From Nocardioides litoris (GTDB taxonomy: Bacteria; Actinomycetota; Actinomycetes; Propionibacteriales; Nocardioidaceae), in contig NZ_VDMR01000008.1 of the NCBI RefSeq assembly GCF_006346315.1, positions 62,001-126,000 on the forward strand: DNA of 64,000 nt, written 5' to 3'. How positions within the stretch are numbered: the stretch's first letter is position 1; each line of letters starts with the position of its first letter. The notes below the pieces were generated by a model, which saw only the letters and a list, made by a program, of their open reading frames with translations, was not told the DNA's origin and ran no database searches. Made by a program: the position numbers and the translations under genes. Positions 56,459 through 63,882 of the stretch are shown here, in pieces.

Positions 56459-58150
56459 TCAGTTGGTCTTCAACCACTTCGCCCGCTCCTTGAGCATCGC
56501 GTAGTAGTCCTCGGGCGAGGCCCCGTCGAGCACCGCCGCCTCGCGGCTGGCCGCCTTGATGGACTTCTTCACAGAACGCGCCTTCTTGCCCGACGAGCCC
56601 AGCGAGAAGCGGGTGGCCGAGAACGTCTTGATGATCGTCTTCCTGCCCTCGACCAAGCCGCGCTCCAAGGCCTCGGCCATCATCTCCTTTCGCCAGCCGC
56701 CGTCGGCCTCGGCCCAGGCCATGGCCCCCTTGTCCCCACCGCGGGCCTCCAGCCCGATCAGTAGTCGCCTGGCGCACTGGCTGGCTGTCTGGCCGAGCTC
56801 GCTGGACTTGAGCTCGCTGAGGTAGCGCTCGAAGTCCTGGGCGCTCTTGCCGCCCTTGAAGTTTTCGCTGACGTCGCGGTCGACGTTGTCGATGACCGTG
56901 ATCGCCGTCGACCAGGGATCGTAGATCCAGTTGCCGATGTTGCCTCCGAGCACGCGGTCGGCGTTACCCAGGAAGAGGTCGATCGCGGTGAGCCGGCCCA
57001 GGCCCTCCATGTGCTTGTAGTCACTGAGGAGGGCGCGGAACCTGTTCTCCTGGGGCTTCATCTGGTCAGGGTCGGCCGACTTCGCGGTCTTGATCCCGGT
57101 GTCGGCTCCCGCGTAGTTCTGGGCCACCAAGTTCGACCCGTCGCCAATGTTGTTCTGGTGGTAGAACTGAGCGACCTCGATGTCGGAGAATTCGTCGAGC
57201 GATGCGTCCGCAGGTCGGCCGAGGGCCATGTTGACCTGGTCACGTCCGCCGTTGTCGGCCCGCATCTCCGCGCCCAGCTTGGCCCAGGCCTTCTTGTCGA
57301 GCTTGCCACCGCCCTTGGACAGGATCAGGCTCGATACCTTCTGCGCCTCCTCGGCGCTCAGCTTGCGTTGGCGGACGGACTTGACCCCGCCCATGCCTTC
57401 GAGAGCGACGCCGGACAGGTTGGCCAGTCCGGTCTCCTTGTTCTCGTCCTTGATGACGAGACGGTCACCGGAAGTGTCGTCGAGGAAGAAGACGGCCTGG
57501 CCGGAGCCGACCACACCGACGCTCTTGGTCTTGTCGAACTCCAGCTTGCCCCCGAACGCCCACCGGTGCAGCCGCCTCGCGCCTCCCCCCTGCTGCTGGG
57601 TGTGCGCGATCTCGTGCGCCAGCACCTTCTCGCCGGCCGGGGTGTCGGGCCTGAACTCACCGGCACCGAAGAAGATGTCCTTGCCGGTGGTGAAGGCACG
57701 GGCCGAGACCGAGCGGTTGAGGGTGGCCGCCTCGCCGTCGGTGTGCACGCGGACGTCGGCCAGCGACCGGCCGAAGCCCGACTCCATGCGCTGGCGCACG
57801 CCGTCGGGCAGGGCCGACCCGCTGCCGCGCCTGGCCTCGATGCGCGAGGTCAGACCGTCGGAGATCTCGCCGCCGGCGTACCCGACCTCGGGGGCGCCGG
57901 AGGTGCTGGGGGCGGCCGTGCGGGCGATGCCGTGGCAGCCGTCGTGCACGTGCGTCTCGCCGGCCTCGCCGCCCTGCAGGCGGGAGATGACCTGGTCGGC
58001 GACGCGGTCGGCCTCGACCTCGGCACGGTCGTCGGCGGCACCGACGACCAGGGGCGCCGCGGTGCGGCGCACGGGAGCAGGGGTGCTGGCGTGCTCGACC
58101 TCGAGGTCGCCGTCAGCCGACTGGTGGTGCGCGTAGGCACGTCGGGACAT
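56459..58150 (-). CDS. DUF4157 protein with kinase-like C-terminal half, candidate eCIS effector
   Basis: A 563-residue protein in two parts. Residues about 95-190 are a DUF4157 domain, with G-F-G-R-S-L-A-D-V-R-V-H-T near 125 and the zinc-type H-E-I-A-H at 179-183. DUF4157 is a known mark of eCIS cargo proteins and may steer loading. The C-terminal 370 residues show kinase-like marks: L-V-I-K-D-E with Lys234, then L-F-L-G-N-A-D-R-V-L-G-G-N-I-G-N-W with Asp398, Arg399 and Asn404, and I-T-V-I-D-N-V-D with Asp421. This order matches the ATP lysine, catalytic loop and metal aspartate of PI3/PI4-kinase-like folds. Base composition of this half is lower (76 of 120 G+C at 57001-57120), suggesting a transferred domain. 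Kinase identity is inference. Confidence 0.8.
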   Translation of the reverse strand: MSRRAYAHHQSADGDLEVEHASTPAPVRRTAAPLVVGAADDRAEVEADRVADQVISRLQGGEAGETHVHDGCHGIARTAAPSTSGAPEVGYAGGEISDGLTSRIEARRGSGSALPDGVRQRMESGFGRSLADVRVHTDGEAATLNRSVSARAFTTGKDIFFGAGEFRPDTPAGEKVLAHEIAHTQQQGGGARRLHRWAFGGKLEFDKTKSVGVVGSGQAVFFLDDTSGDRLVIKDENKETGLANLSGVALEGMGGVKSVRQRKLSAEEAQKVSSLILSKGGGKLDKKAWAKLGAEMRADNGGRDQVNMALGRPADASLDEFSDIEVAQFYHQNNIGDGSNLVAQNYAGADTGIKTAKSADPDQMKPQENRFRALLSDYKHMEGLGRLTAIDLFLGNADRVLGGNIGNWIYDPWSTAITVIDNVDRDVSENFKGGKSAQDFERYLSELKSSELGQTASQCARRLLIGLEARGGDKGAMAWAEADGGWRKEMMAEALERGLVEGRKTIIKTFSATRFSLGSSGKKARSVKKSIKAASREAAVLDGASPEDYYAMLKERAKWLKTN

Positions 58151-58229
58151 GGGGGGAGGCTAGGTCCGATCCGGGCGCACGTCACGCGTTTCGGCCACGA
58201 TGCGCCGGTGGGCGTGCAAAACTCCCGGC

Positions 58230-58820
58230 GTGTTCATCGCGAACGTCGACGCTGGTCTAGAGCGGATGGTGCGTGAGCGCCTGCCGCTCCCCGAGGACAT
58301 CGGCGACGTCGTCTTCGACGCCCCCACCTCGACGTGGTCGGCGCAGCTGTCGCGGATCACCGTCAGCATGTTCCTGTACGACGTGCGCCGCAGCACCCAG
58401 CCGTCGCGCTCGGCGACCGTGCGGGTCGACGGCGACGGACGGGGCCTGCGCCGGCGGCCGCAGCCGATGGTCGAGCTCGCCTACCTGGTCAGCGCCTGGG
58501 CGGGCAGCCCGCGCGACGAGCACCAGCTCCTCGGCGACCTGGTCAGCATGGTCAGCGGCACCGACACGGTCCCGCCGGAGATGTTCGTGACCGCGCCGAC
58601 GACCTCGGTGACCCTCGCGACCGGCGACGACCGCAACCTGGGGCGCGAGCTGTGGAGCGGCATCGGCGGCGGCCTCAAGGCCTCGGTCAGCCTCGTCGCG
58701 ACCGTCGGGGCCGACGCCTTCGACTGGCAGGAGCAGGCGCCGCCGGTCGAGCGCATCGCGGCCATGGCCGACCGGATGACCCCCGACGACCCGCGGCGCC
58801 TCGGCGCCGGGGGTCGGTGA
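58230..58820 (+). CDS. DUF4255 protein (Pvc16/Afp16-like terminator)
   Basis: A 196-residue DUF4255 protein. In eCIS particles the related Afp16/Pvc16 proteins cap the tube and sheath and set particle length. Marks of the family are the start V-F-I-A-N-V-D-A-G-L-E-R, the hydrophobic V-S-M-F-L-Y-D-V-R, then M-V-E-L-A-Y-L-V-S-A-W and the D-E-H-Q-L-L-G-D-L block. The frame permits an earlier ATG at 58200, but GTG 58230 gives the family N-terminus. It is divergent from the DUF4157 gene with only 79 bases between, a probable shared control region, and overlaps the lipoprotein gene downstream (GTGA). Confidence 0.85.
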   Translation: MFIANVDAGLERMVRERLPLPEDIGDVVFDAPTSTWSAQLSRITVSMFLYDVRRSTQPSRSATVRVDGDGRGLRRRPQPMVELAYLVSAWAGSPRDEHQLLGDLVSMVSGTDTVPPEMFVTAPTTSVTLATGDDRNLGRELWSGIGGGLKASVSLVATVGADAFDWQEQAPPVERIAAMADRMTPDDPRRLGAGGR

Positions 58821-59323
58821 CCCCGGTGGCGACGACGGTCCTGCGACGTCGGGTGGCCGCGGTGGCGGTGGTGGTCGGGCTCGTCCCGTCCCTCGGTGGC
58901 TGTGGCCTGTTCGGCGGTGACGACGGCGAGGAGGGCGTGCAGAGCATCGAGCCCGGCCAGTGCTTCCAGGTGCCGTCGGAGGTCAAGGAGCAGCTCGCCG
59001 ACCTCGACGAGGTGCCGTGCGACGAGCCCCACGACCGGGAGGCGTTCGCGGTCATCGGCTACGAGCCGCCCGACGACGAGACCGACGCCGACGTCTTCCC
59101 CGGCGACGACACGCTCACCAGGTACGCCGACGGGCGGTGCGCGTCGGCCTTCGGCGACTACACCGGCACGCCGTACCTCGACTCCGACCTGTACTTCACC
59201 TACCTGCTGCCCTCGCCCCGCTCGTGGCAGTCCGGCGACCGCGACGTCGTCTGCTTCGCCTTCGACCCCGGGCGGCGCCTCGACCGCTCGGTGCGCGACC
59301 CCGACGCCGACGCCGAGTCCTGA
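58817..59323 (+). CDS. Septum-formation-like lipoprotein
   Basis: A 168-residue protein with a lipoprotein signal (R-R-R, hydrophobic core V-A-A-V-A-V-V-V-G-L, lipobox L-G-G-C with Cys29). The mature part matches the Septum_form pattern of actinobacteria: P-G-Q-C-F-Q-V near residue 46, V-P-C-D-E-P-H-D near 65, a conserved Cys in A-D-G-R-C-A-S, and the end S-W-Q-S-G-D-R-D-V-V-C-F. Its four mature Cys probably form two disulfides outside the membrane. It overlaps the DUF4255 gene by four bases and precedes the spike tip gene by 48 bases, so it is embedded in the injection-system operon. Why a lipoprotein is coupled to particle genes is unknown; a role at the cell envelope is a guess. Confidence 0.82.
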   Translation: MTPVATTVLRRRVAAVAVVVGLVPSLGGCGLFGGDDGEEGVQSIEPGQCFQVPSEVKEQLADLDEVPCDEPHDREAFAVIGYEPPDDETDADVFPGDDTLTRYADGRCASAFGDYTGTPYLDSDLYFTYLLPSPRSWQSGDRDVVCFAFDPGRRLDRSVRDPDADAES

Positions 59324-59371
59324 CCGACCGGCACCCAGACCCGCACCCAGACCCGTACCGAGGGAGAGACC

Positions 59372-59761
59372 GTGCCCAACCCCGTCGTCACCGGAGCCAT
59401 GGCCATGTGCAGCTTCGGGATCGCGCCCTCGACCCTGAACTTCCTGCCGACCTCGCGCGTGATGATCGAGGGACGCCCCGTCGGCACGATCCCCGACATC
59501 GCACCCGGCCTGAACGTGCCCCCGTTCGGGATGTGCACGAGCCTGTCCAACCCCCAGGTCGCGGCCGCGACCACCGCGGCGCTGGGCGTGCTGACGCCGA
59601 TGCCCTGCGTGCCCGTCATCGCGGGTCCGTGGAAGCCGGGCACGCCCCGCACGACCGCCGGGGGCAAGCCGGTGCTCGCCGCCGGCTCCACCTGCAACTG
59701 CGCCTGGGGCGGCGTCGTGAGCATCACCATGCCGGGCGCGATGCGCACCCAGGTCAACTGA
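59372..59761 (+). CDS. DUF4280 PAAR-like spike-tip protein
   Basis: A 129-residue protein of the DUF4280 family, PAAR-like proteins that cap the spike of contractile systems and sharpen it. Conserved features are the start V-V-T-G-A-M-A-M-C-S-F-G, the N-V-P-P-F-G-M-C-T-S-L-S-N-P-Q-V segment near residue 48, the P-M-P-C-V-P and W-K-P-G-T-P blocks, and the C-terminal C-N-C-A-W-G-G-V-V-S-I. Repeated cysteines could bind a metal as in PAAR tips. GTG 59372 has an AGGGAGAG ribosome site. It ends the short rightward group DUF4255-lipoprotein-spike tip and converges with the HTH gene. Confidence 0.88.
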   Translation: MPNPVVTGAMAMCSFGIAPSTLNFLPTSRVMIEGRPVGTIPDIAPGLNVPPFGMCTSLSNPQVAAATTAALGVLTPMPCVPVIAGPWKPGTPRTTAGGKPVLAAGSTCNCAWGGVVSITMPGAMRTQVN

Positions 59762-59774
59762 CGGGTCCGGGTCC

Positions 59775-60872
59775 TCAGCCGGCCCGTCGGGCCAGCGGCC
59801 GACGCCACGCCGGGTCGGCCCAGGCGAACCCGCCGGGCACCACCAGGTCGCCCGCGACGAGACGGCGCAGCGCGGTCGCGAGCTCCGGCGCGCAGCCGCC
59901 CGCTCCCCGGCCCACGGGCCCGACCTCGGCGAGGCGCAGCAGCAGCTCAACGGTGCGCAGCCACTGCTCGGAGCCCTCGACGTGGCGCACGACCGCCCAG
60001 GGGTGCGCCCGTCGCCAGGCCTGCAGCTCCGGCAGGTCGGCGACGTCGGGCCGGTCGCCGACCAGGGCGAGCTGGTGGTGGCGGTCGGGGTGGCGGGCCG
60101 GGAGCCGTGCGTCGAGCACCCGTCGTACGGCGTCCGCCGCGGTCGGGCGGTGGCGTCCGGGCCGGCGCTCGGCCGCGGCGCGCAGCGCGGCGTAGGCCCG
60201 TAGCGGGCCGTGACCGGCCTCGGCGACCGGGTCGCCCGCCACGAGGCCGGCAGGCGCGTGGTGGCGGGTGCCGCGGGTGCTGCCGGCCGGGACGGTGGAC
60301 ACGGCGACCAGACGCAGGTCGCGGGCGACCACGACGCCGACGACGTCGGAGACGTGGGCGACCAGGGCGGGGGAGGTCGCGAAGCGGAAGGTGCCCAGGC
60401 CGTGCGGGCGCACGCCGTGCGCCTCCCAGGCCCGCGCGACGGTGCTGTGGCCGACGCCGAGGTGGGCGCCGAGGCTGCGGGCGCTCCAGTGGGTCAGGCC
60501 CAGGGCGCGCGGGGGAGGCACGACCGTGGCCGCGGCGATGGCGGCGTCGTCGACGGGGCGCGCCGGCGGGCGCACACGGTCGACGAGACCGGCGAGCCCC
60601 TCGAGGTCGTAGCGCCGGGACCACGTGTGCACGGTCTGCCGGCTCACGCCCAGCGCCCCGGCCACCTGCGCCGGCCCGAAGCCCTGGCCGGCGAGCAGCA
60701 CGGCCCGCGCGCGCAGGCCGAGCGCCGACGGCGTGGCCGCCCAGGCGGAGAGCTGGGGCACGTCACCGGGCCGGGGGCGCGCCCGACCGCCGCGCCGGTG
60801 GGCCGCCGCCGGCAGGGCACCGAGGCCCCACGCGTCGGACAGCGACGGGTCCGGGGCCGAGAAGTCCCTCAC
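59775..60872 (-). CDS. IS630-derived double helix-turn-helix protein, putative regulator
   Basis: A 365-residue protein whose first half matches the DNA-binding part of IS630-type transposases: helix-turn-helix one at about 58-86 (A-R-A-V-L-L-A-G-Q-G, then A-L-G-V-S-R-Q-T-V-H-T-W), and helix-turn-helix two at about 128-152 (T-H-W-S-A-R-S-L-G-A-H-L-G-V). The position where IS630 enzymes carry the first catalytic Asp (x-x-D-E-K) reads V-V-A-R-D-L-R-L-V-A-V instead, and no later D-x-E/D pair is evident, so it is probably not a transposase. No terminal repeats flank it. GTG 60872 faces three palindromes before the sheath gene, which suggests a domesticated regulator of this locus. Open frame upstream is ignored as promoter. 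Confidence 0.7.
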   Translation of the reverse strand: MRDFSAPDPSLSDAWGLGALPAAAHRRGGRARPRPGDVPQLSAWAATPSALGLRARAVLLAGQGFGPAQVAGALGVSRQTVHTWSRRYDLEGLAGLVDRVRPPARPVDDAAIAAATVVPPPRALGLTHWSARSLGAHLGVGHSTVARAWEAHGVRPHGLGTFRFATSPALVAHVSDVVGVVVARDLRLVAVSTVPAGSTRGTRHHAPAGLVAGDPVAEAGHGPLRAYAALRAAAERRPGRHRPTAADAVRRVLDARLPARHPDRHHQLALVGDRPDVADLPELQAWRRAHPWAVVRHVEGSEQWLRTVELLLRLAEVGPVGRGAGGCAPELATALRRLVAGDLVVPGGFAWADPAWRRPLARRAG

Positions 60873-60939
60873 GCCTGCAGTCTGCCCGCTCGGACGTCCC
60901 TCGGGGTGGGAAACGTCAAGACGTCCTGGGACGAGACCC

Positions 60940-60955
60940 TGGTCAATCGGGACCA
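60940..60955. promoter_or_regulatory. Palindrome 1 in the HTH-sheath divergent region
   Basis: TGGTC-AATCGG-GACCA, a five-base inverted repeat with six-base spacer, 68 bases before the HTH gene and 123 bases before the sheath ATG. The same arms and spacer length recur at 61012-61027. Candidate operator. Confidence 0.5.
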
Positions 60956-61010
60956 ATGCCGACAAAGGCCCTCCGGGGGACCCCGCCCAGGTAAACGATC
61001 TCCTCGCCTG

Positions 61011-61028
61011 CTGGTCATGCCTGACCAG
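61011..61028. promoter_or_regulatory. Palindrome 2 in the HTH-sheath divergent region
   Basis: CTGGTCA-TGCC-TGACCAG, a perfect seven-base inverted repeat with a four-base spacer. Its core TGGTC-N6-GACCA is the same as palindrome 1, 72 bases away. Candidate operator of the sheath operon. Confidence 0.55.
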
Positions 61029-61034
61029 ACCACT

Positions 61035-61053
61035 GCCGGTCATCCCGACCGGC
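61035..61053. promoter_or_regulatory. Palindrome 3 in the HTH-sheath divergent region
   Basis: GCCGGTC-ATCCC-GACCGGC, a perfect seven-base inverted repeat with five-base spacer, ending 24 bases before the sheath start. It shares GGTC/GACC with the other two. It would lie in or close to the leader of the sheath message, before the GGAGA ribosome site at 61069-61073. I see no clear -10 or -35 in the region. Confidence 0.5.
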
Positions 61054-61077
61054 CGTCCCATCGTGAGCGGAGACACC

Positions 61078-62652
61078 ATGCCCACCTACACCGCACCGGG
61101 TGTGTACGTCGAAGAGGTCCCCTCCTCGCAGAAGATCCTCTCGGCCGCACCCACCGCCGTGGCTGCGTTCGTCGGCTTCACCGAGCTGGCCCCCACCGAC
61201 GACCCCAACGACCCCCAAGGCCTGGCTCCGCGCCTGGTCACCAGCTGGACCCAGTTCGAGAGCCTGTACGGCGGCTTCGCGCCCGGCTGCATGCTCCCGC
61301 TGTCGGTCTACGGCTACTTCGCCAACGGCGGCTCGATCGCCTACATCTGCCGCGTCCCCAACACCGAGCCGGCCGGCGAGCCCTCGCGCCTGGCGCTGCC
61401 CGCCGCCGACCGCGCCCTCGGCCTGCCGGTCGCCGTGACCAGCATCGAGCCCGACGCCGCGATCACCGTCGCCATCACCACCGACGACCCGGGCGACAGC
61501 GACGACGACGGCCCCTCGACGTTCACCATGACCATCCTCGAGGGCGGCGACCCGGTCGAGACCTTCTCCGGCCTCGGCTTCGCCAAGGGCGAGAACAACG
61601 TCGCCACCAAGGTCAACGCCACCTCGACCAAGGTCAAGGTCGAGCTCGACCTCGCCGAGGACGCCGACGTGGAGAACCAGCTCGAGCTGGTCAAGCCCGG
61701 CTTCTACGACCTCGAGAAGGCCGCCCCGGTCGCCGTGCCCGTCAACGGCCGCAAGTTCGCCGGCTCCGAGTCCGCCCGCGCCGGCATCGGCGGCCTGGCC
61801 GTGGCCGAGGACGTCACCATGGTCGTCGTCCCCGACCTCGTCACCGCCGCCACCAGCGAGGACGGCAGCATCGACCTCGGCCTGTGGAAGGCCGTCCAGA
61901 CCGCCCTGATCTCCCACTGCGAGCAGAACGGCAACCGGATGGCGGTCCTCGACGCGCCTCCCGGCATGAACCCCCAGCAGATCAAGGAGTGGCGCAGCGA
62001 GGTCGCGATGTACGACTCCGCGTACGCCGCGCTGTACTACCCCTGGATCAAGGTCGAGAACCCGATCGGCACCAACGGCGACAGCGAGATCCTGATGCCG
62101 CCGTCCGGCCACATCGCCGGCGTGTGGGCCCGCACCGACGACACCCGCGGCGTGTGGAAGGCCCCGGCCAACGACACCATGCGCGGCGTCCTCGACATCG
62201 AGCGCGCGGTCACCCAGAACGAGCAGTCCCTGCTCAACCCGATCGGCATCAACTGCATCCGCCCGTTCGGCACCCGCGGCATCCGCATCTGGGGTGCGCG
62301 CACCCTGGCCTCGGACACCGACTGGAGCTACATCAACGTCCGTCGTCTGTTCAACATGGTCGAGTCGACCATCCTCGAGGGCACCCAGTACGCCGTCTTC
62401 GAGCCCAACGACATGGCGCTGTGGGAGGGCGTGAACCGGACCGTCAGCGGCTTCCTGCGCGGCCTGTGGACCGCCGGCGCGCTGTCCGGCCTGTCGGCCG
62501 ACGAGGCGTTCTACGTCAAGTGCGACGCCGAGACCAACCCGCCGGAGTCGGTCGACGCGGGCATGCTCGTCGTCGAGGTCGGCATCGCGCCGGTCAAGCC
62601 CGCCGAGTTCGTCGTGTTCCGCATCAGCCAGAAGAAGCAGGTCGCCGGCTGA
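61078..62652 (+). CDS. Contractile tail sheath protein
   Basis: A 524-residue phage-tail-sheath family protein, the contracting outer tube of the injection system. The N-terminus P-T-Y-T-A-P-G-V-Y-V-E-E-V-P-S is typical of sheath proteins, whose N-terminal arm links subunits. The middle, about residues 125-220, is an extra acidic beta domain (D-D-P-G-D-S-D-D-D-G) likely exposed on the surface. The conserved core follows with C-E-Q-N-G-N-R-M-A-V-L-D, S-A-Y-A-A-L-Y-Y-P-W-I, P-S-G-H-I-A-G-V-W-A-R-T-D and N-C-I-R-P-F-G-T-R-G-I-R-I-W-G-A-R-T, and the C-terminal arm ends with Q-K-K-Q-V-A-G. ATG 61078 follows a GGAGA site. The tube gene starts 56 bases downstream. Confidence 0.95.
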   Translation: MPTYTAPGVYVEEVPSSQKILSAAPTAVAAFVGFTELAPTDDPNDPQGLAPRLVTSWTQFESLYGGFAPGCMLPLSVYGYFANGGSIAYICRVPNTEPAGEPSRLALPAADRALGLPVAVTSIEPDAAITVAITTDDPGDSDDDGPSTFTMTILEGGDPVETFSGLGFAKGENNVATKVNATSTKVKVELDLAEDADVENQLELVKPGFYDLEKAAPVAVPVNGRKFAGSESARAGIGGLAVAEDVTMVVVPDLVTAATSEDGSIDLGLWKAVQTALISHCEQNGNRMAVLDAPPGMNPQQIKEWRSEVAMYDSAYAALYYPWIKVENPIGTNGDSEILMPPSGHIAGVWARTDDTRGVWKAPANDTMRGVLDIERAVTQNEQSLLNPIGINCIRPFGTRGIRIWGARTLASDTDWSYINVRRLFNMVESTILEGTQYAVFEPNDMALWEGVNRTVSGFLRGLWTAGALSGLSADEAFYVKCDAETNPPESVDAGMLVVEVGIAPVKPAEFVVFRISQKKQVAG

Positions 62653-62708
62653 CCGCCGGAGTCCACTCCCACGCCACCCACCCGTAGACACAGGAAGCAG
62701 AGCAGAGC

Positions 62709-63188
62709 ATGCCCAACGAGGCCCTCATCTCGACCGACCCGATCGTCGCCCAGAACTTCTACCTGGAGATCGCCGGCGAGAACATCATCCTGACCGGCGT
62801 GTCCGGTCTCGACGTCGAGGCCGACGTCGTCTCCATCCAGCAGGTCGGCAAGACCGGCCGCTCGGAGATGGTCAAGACCCGCGGCAACATCAACAAGGCC
62901 GCCGACATCACGATCACCCGGATGGCCCCCATGGACGCCATGTCGGACCCGATCTGGAAGTGGTTCAAGGACATCCGCGACAAGGGCATGGGCGGCACCG
63001 CCCGCACCGCCACCCGCAAGGACGGCTCCATCGTCCTGTACGACGGCGCCTACGCCGAGGTCGGCCGCTTCAACTTCTCCAAGGGCTGGCCCAGCAAGAT
63101 CGCGACCGACGCGGTCAGCACCGACTCCAACGAGGCCGTGAAGGAGACCATCACCCTGGTCATCGAGCGCCTCGACAGGATCAAGTGA
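62709..63188 (+). CDS. Tail tube protein (gp19-like)
   Basis: A 159-residue protein of the T4 gp19-like tail tube family, forming the inner tube driven out on contraction. The start reads D-P-I-V-A-Q-N-F-Y-L-E-I-A-G-E, followed by a G-V-S-G-L-D-V-E segment, then I-T-I-T-R-M-A-P-M near residue 67 and W-K-W-F-K-D-I-R-D near 85, and the final V-K-E-T-I-T-L-V-I-E-R-L. Size and order behind the sheath are typical of eCIS (Afp1/Pvc1). The AGGAAG ribosome site lies 11 bases before ATG 62709. It overlaps the next gene by four bases (GTGA). Confidence 0.93.
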   Translation: MPNEALISTDPIVAQNFYLEIAGENIILTGVSGLDVEADVVSIQQVGKTGRSEMVKTRGNINKAADITITRMAPMDAMSDPIWKWFKDIRDKGMGGTARTATRKDGSIVLYDGAYAEVGRFNFSKGWPSKIATDAVSTDSNEAVKETITLVIERLDRIK

Positions 63189-63700
63189 GCAGTCTCCGCA
63201 CCTCGTACGAGTTCACGTTGCCGCGCGGCTACGTGGACGACGACGGCGGCCTCCACCGCAAGGGCACCATGCGGCTCGCAACGGCGCGGGACGAGCTCGC
63301 GCCGTTGCGGGACCCCACGGTGCAGGGCCCCGACGACCCCCGGTTGACCATCCTCGTCCTGACGAGGGTGGTCACCGGTCTCGGCACGCTCGACCAGGTC
63401 AACTCCCACGTCATCGAGGGCCTCTTCGCCGTCGACCTCGCGTTCCTGCAGGACTTCTACGGGGTCATCAACTTCGGCAACCAGGAGGAGTTCGAGGCCC
63501 TCATCGCCGCCCAGGAGGCCACCACGCTGGTGGGCTCCCCGGCGGCCCGGCCCGCGGCGCCCAGCGCGCCCGAGCCGGGGGCCGAGGACGGTGCGCCCGA
63601 CCAGGGCGGGGACGCCGACGACGCCGGCGACACGGTCGACGACGGTCCCGGCTCCTCGCGGCCGGGCGTGACCGGGCGGGTCTCCTACGGCGCCGGCTGA
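63185..63700 (+). CDS. eCIS tail assembly-type protein
   Basis: A 171-residue protein whose first 115 residues resemble the conserved small tail assembly proteins found between tube genes in eCIS and Mu-like phages: Y-E-F-T-L-P-R-G-Y-V-D, then G-T-M-R-L-A-T-A-R-D-E, P-R-L-T-I-L-V-L-T-R-V-V-T and D-L-A-F-L-Q-D-F-Y-G-V-I-N. The C-terminal 55 residues are acidic, Pro/Gly/Asp-rich and disordered. A chaperone-like role in particle building is inferred from position. The frame continues upstream inside the tube gene, but GTG 63185 overlaps the tube stop and is the natural start. The mini-protein gene follows after five bases. Confidence 0.85.
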   Translation: MSSLRTSYEFTLPRGYVDDDGGLHRKGTMRLATARDELAPLRDPTVQGPDDPRLTILVLTRVVTGLGTLDQVNSHVIEGLFAVDLAFLQDFYGVINFGNQEEFEALIAAQEATTLVGSPAARPAAPSAPEPGAEDGAPDQGGDADDAGDTVDDGPGSSRPGVTGRVSYGAG

Positions 63701-63705
63701 CGGCG

Positions 63706-63882
63706 ATGATGCGTTACCCGAGCGACGCCCTGTGGCAGGAGATCGCCTACCTGGCCTACCACCTGCACTGGCCGCTCGACGAGCTGCTCGACCTCGAGCA
63801 CATGGACCGGGTCCGGATGGTCCGGGCCGTGGTCTCCCTGAACGAACGAGCCTGGCAGGTGGTCCGTGAGCATGGCCAGTAA
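63706..63882 (+). CDS. DUF6760-like mini-protein of the eCIS operon
   Basis: A 58-residue protein from ATG 63706 (or 63709) to TAA 63880-63882. The sequence has R-Y-P-S-D-A-L-W-Q-E-I-A-Y-L-A-Y-H-L-H-W-P near the start, then L-L-D-L-E-H-M-D-R-V, and ends in helical R-A-W-Q-V-V-R-E-H-G-Q. Small proteins of this kind, with the pattern W-x-E-x-A-x-L-A-Y-H-x-H-W, lie between the assembly protein and the second tube gene in many eCIS loci (DUF6760). The function is unknown; a chaperone or adaptor is likely from the position. Its stop overlaps the following gene. TAA is a rare stop for this genome. Confidence 0.8.
   Translation: MMRYPSDALWQEIAYLAYHLHWPLDELLDLEHMDRVRMVRAVVSLNERAWQVVREHGQ

Noticed and set aside
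56459..58150. Calling the DUF4157 protein a metalloprotease toxin because of H-E-x-x-H
   Set aside because: The H-E-I-A-H is part of DUF4157 itself and occurs in cargo of many activities; no third ligand is clear, so proteolysis is not claimed.
59775..60872. Active IS630 insertion sequence
   Set aside because: No flanking inverted repeats or target duplication seen, and the catalytic region is not conserved.
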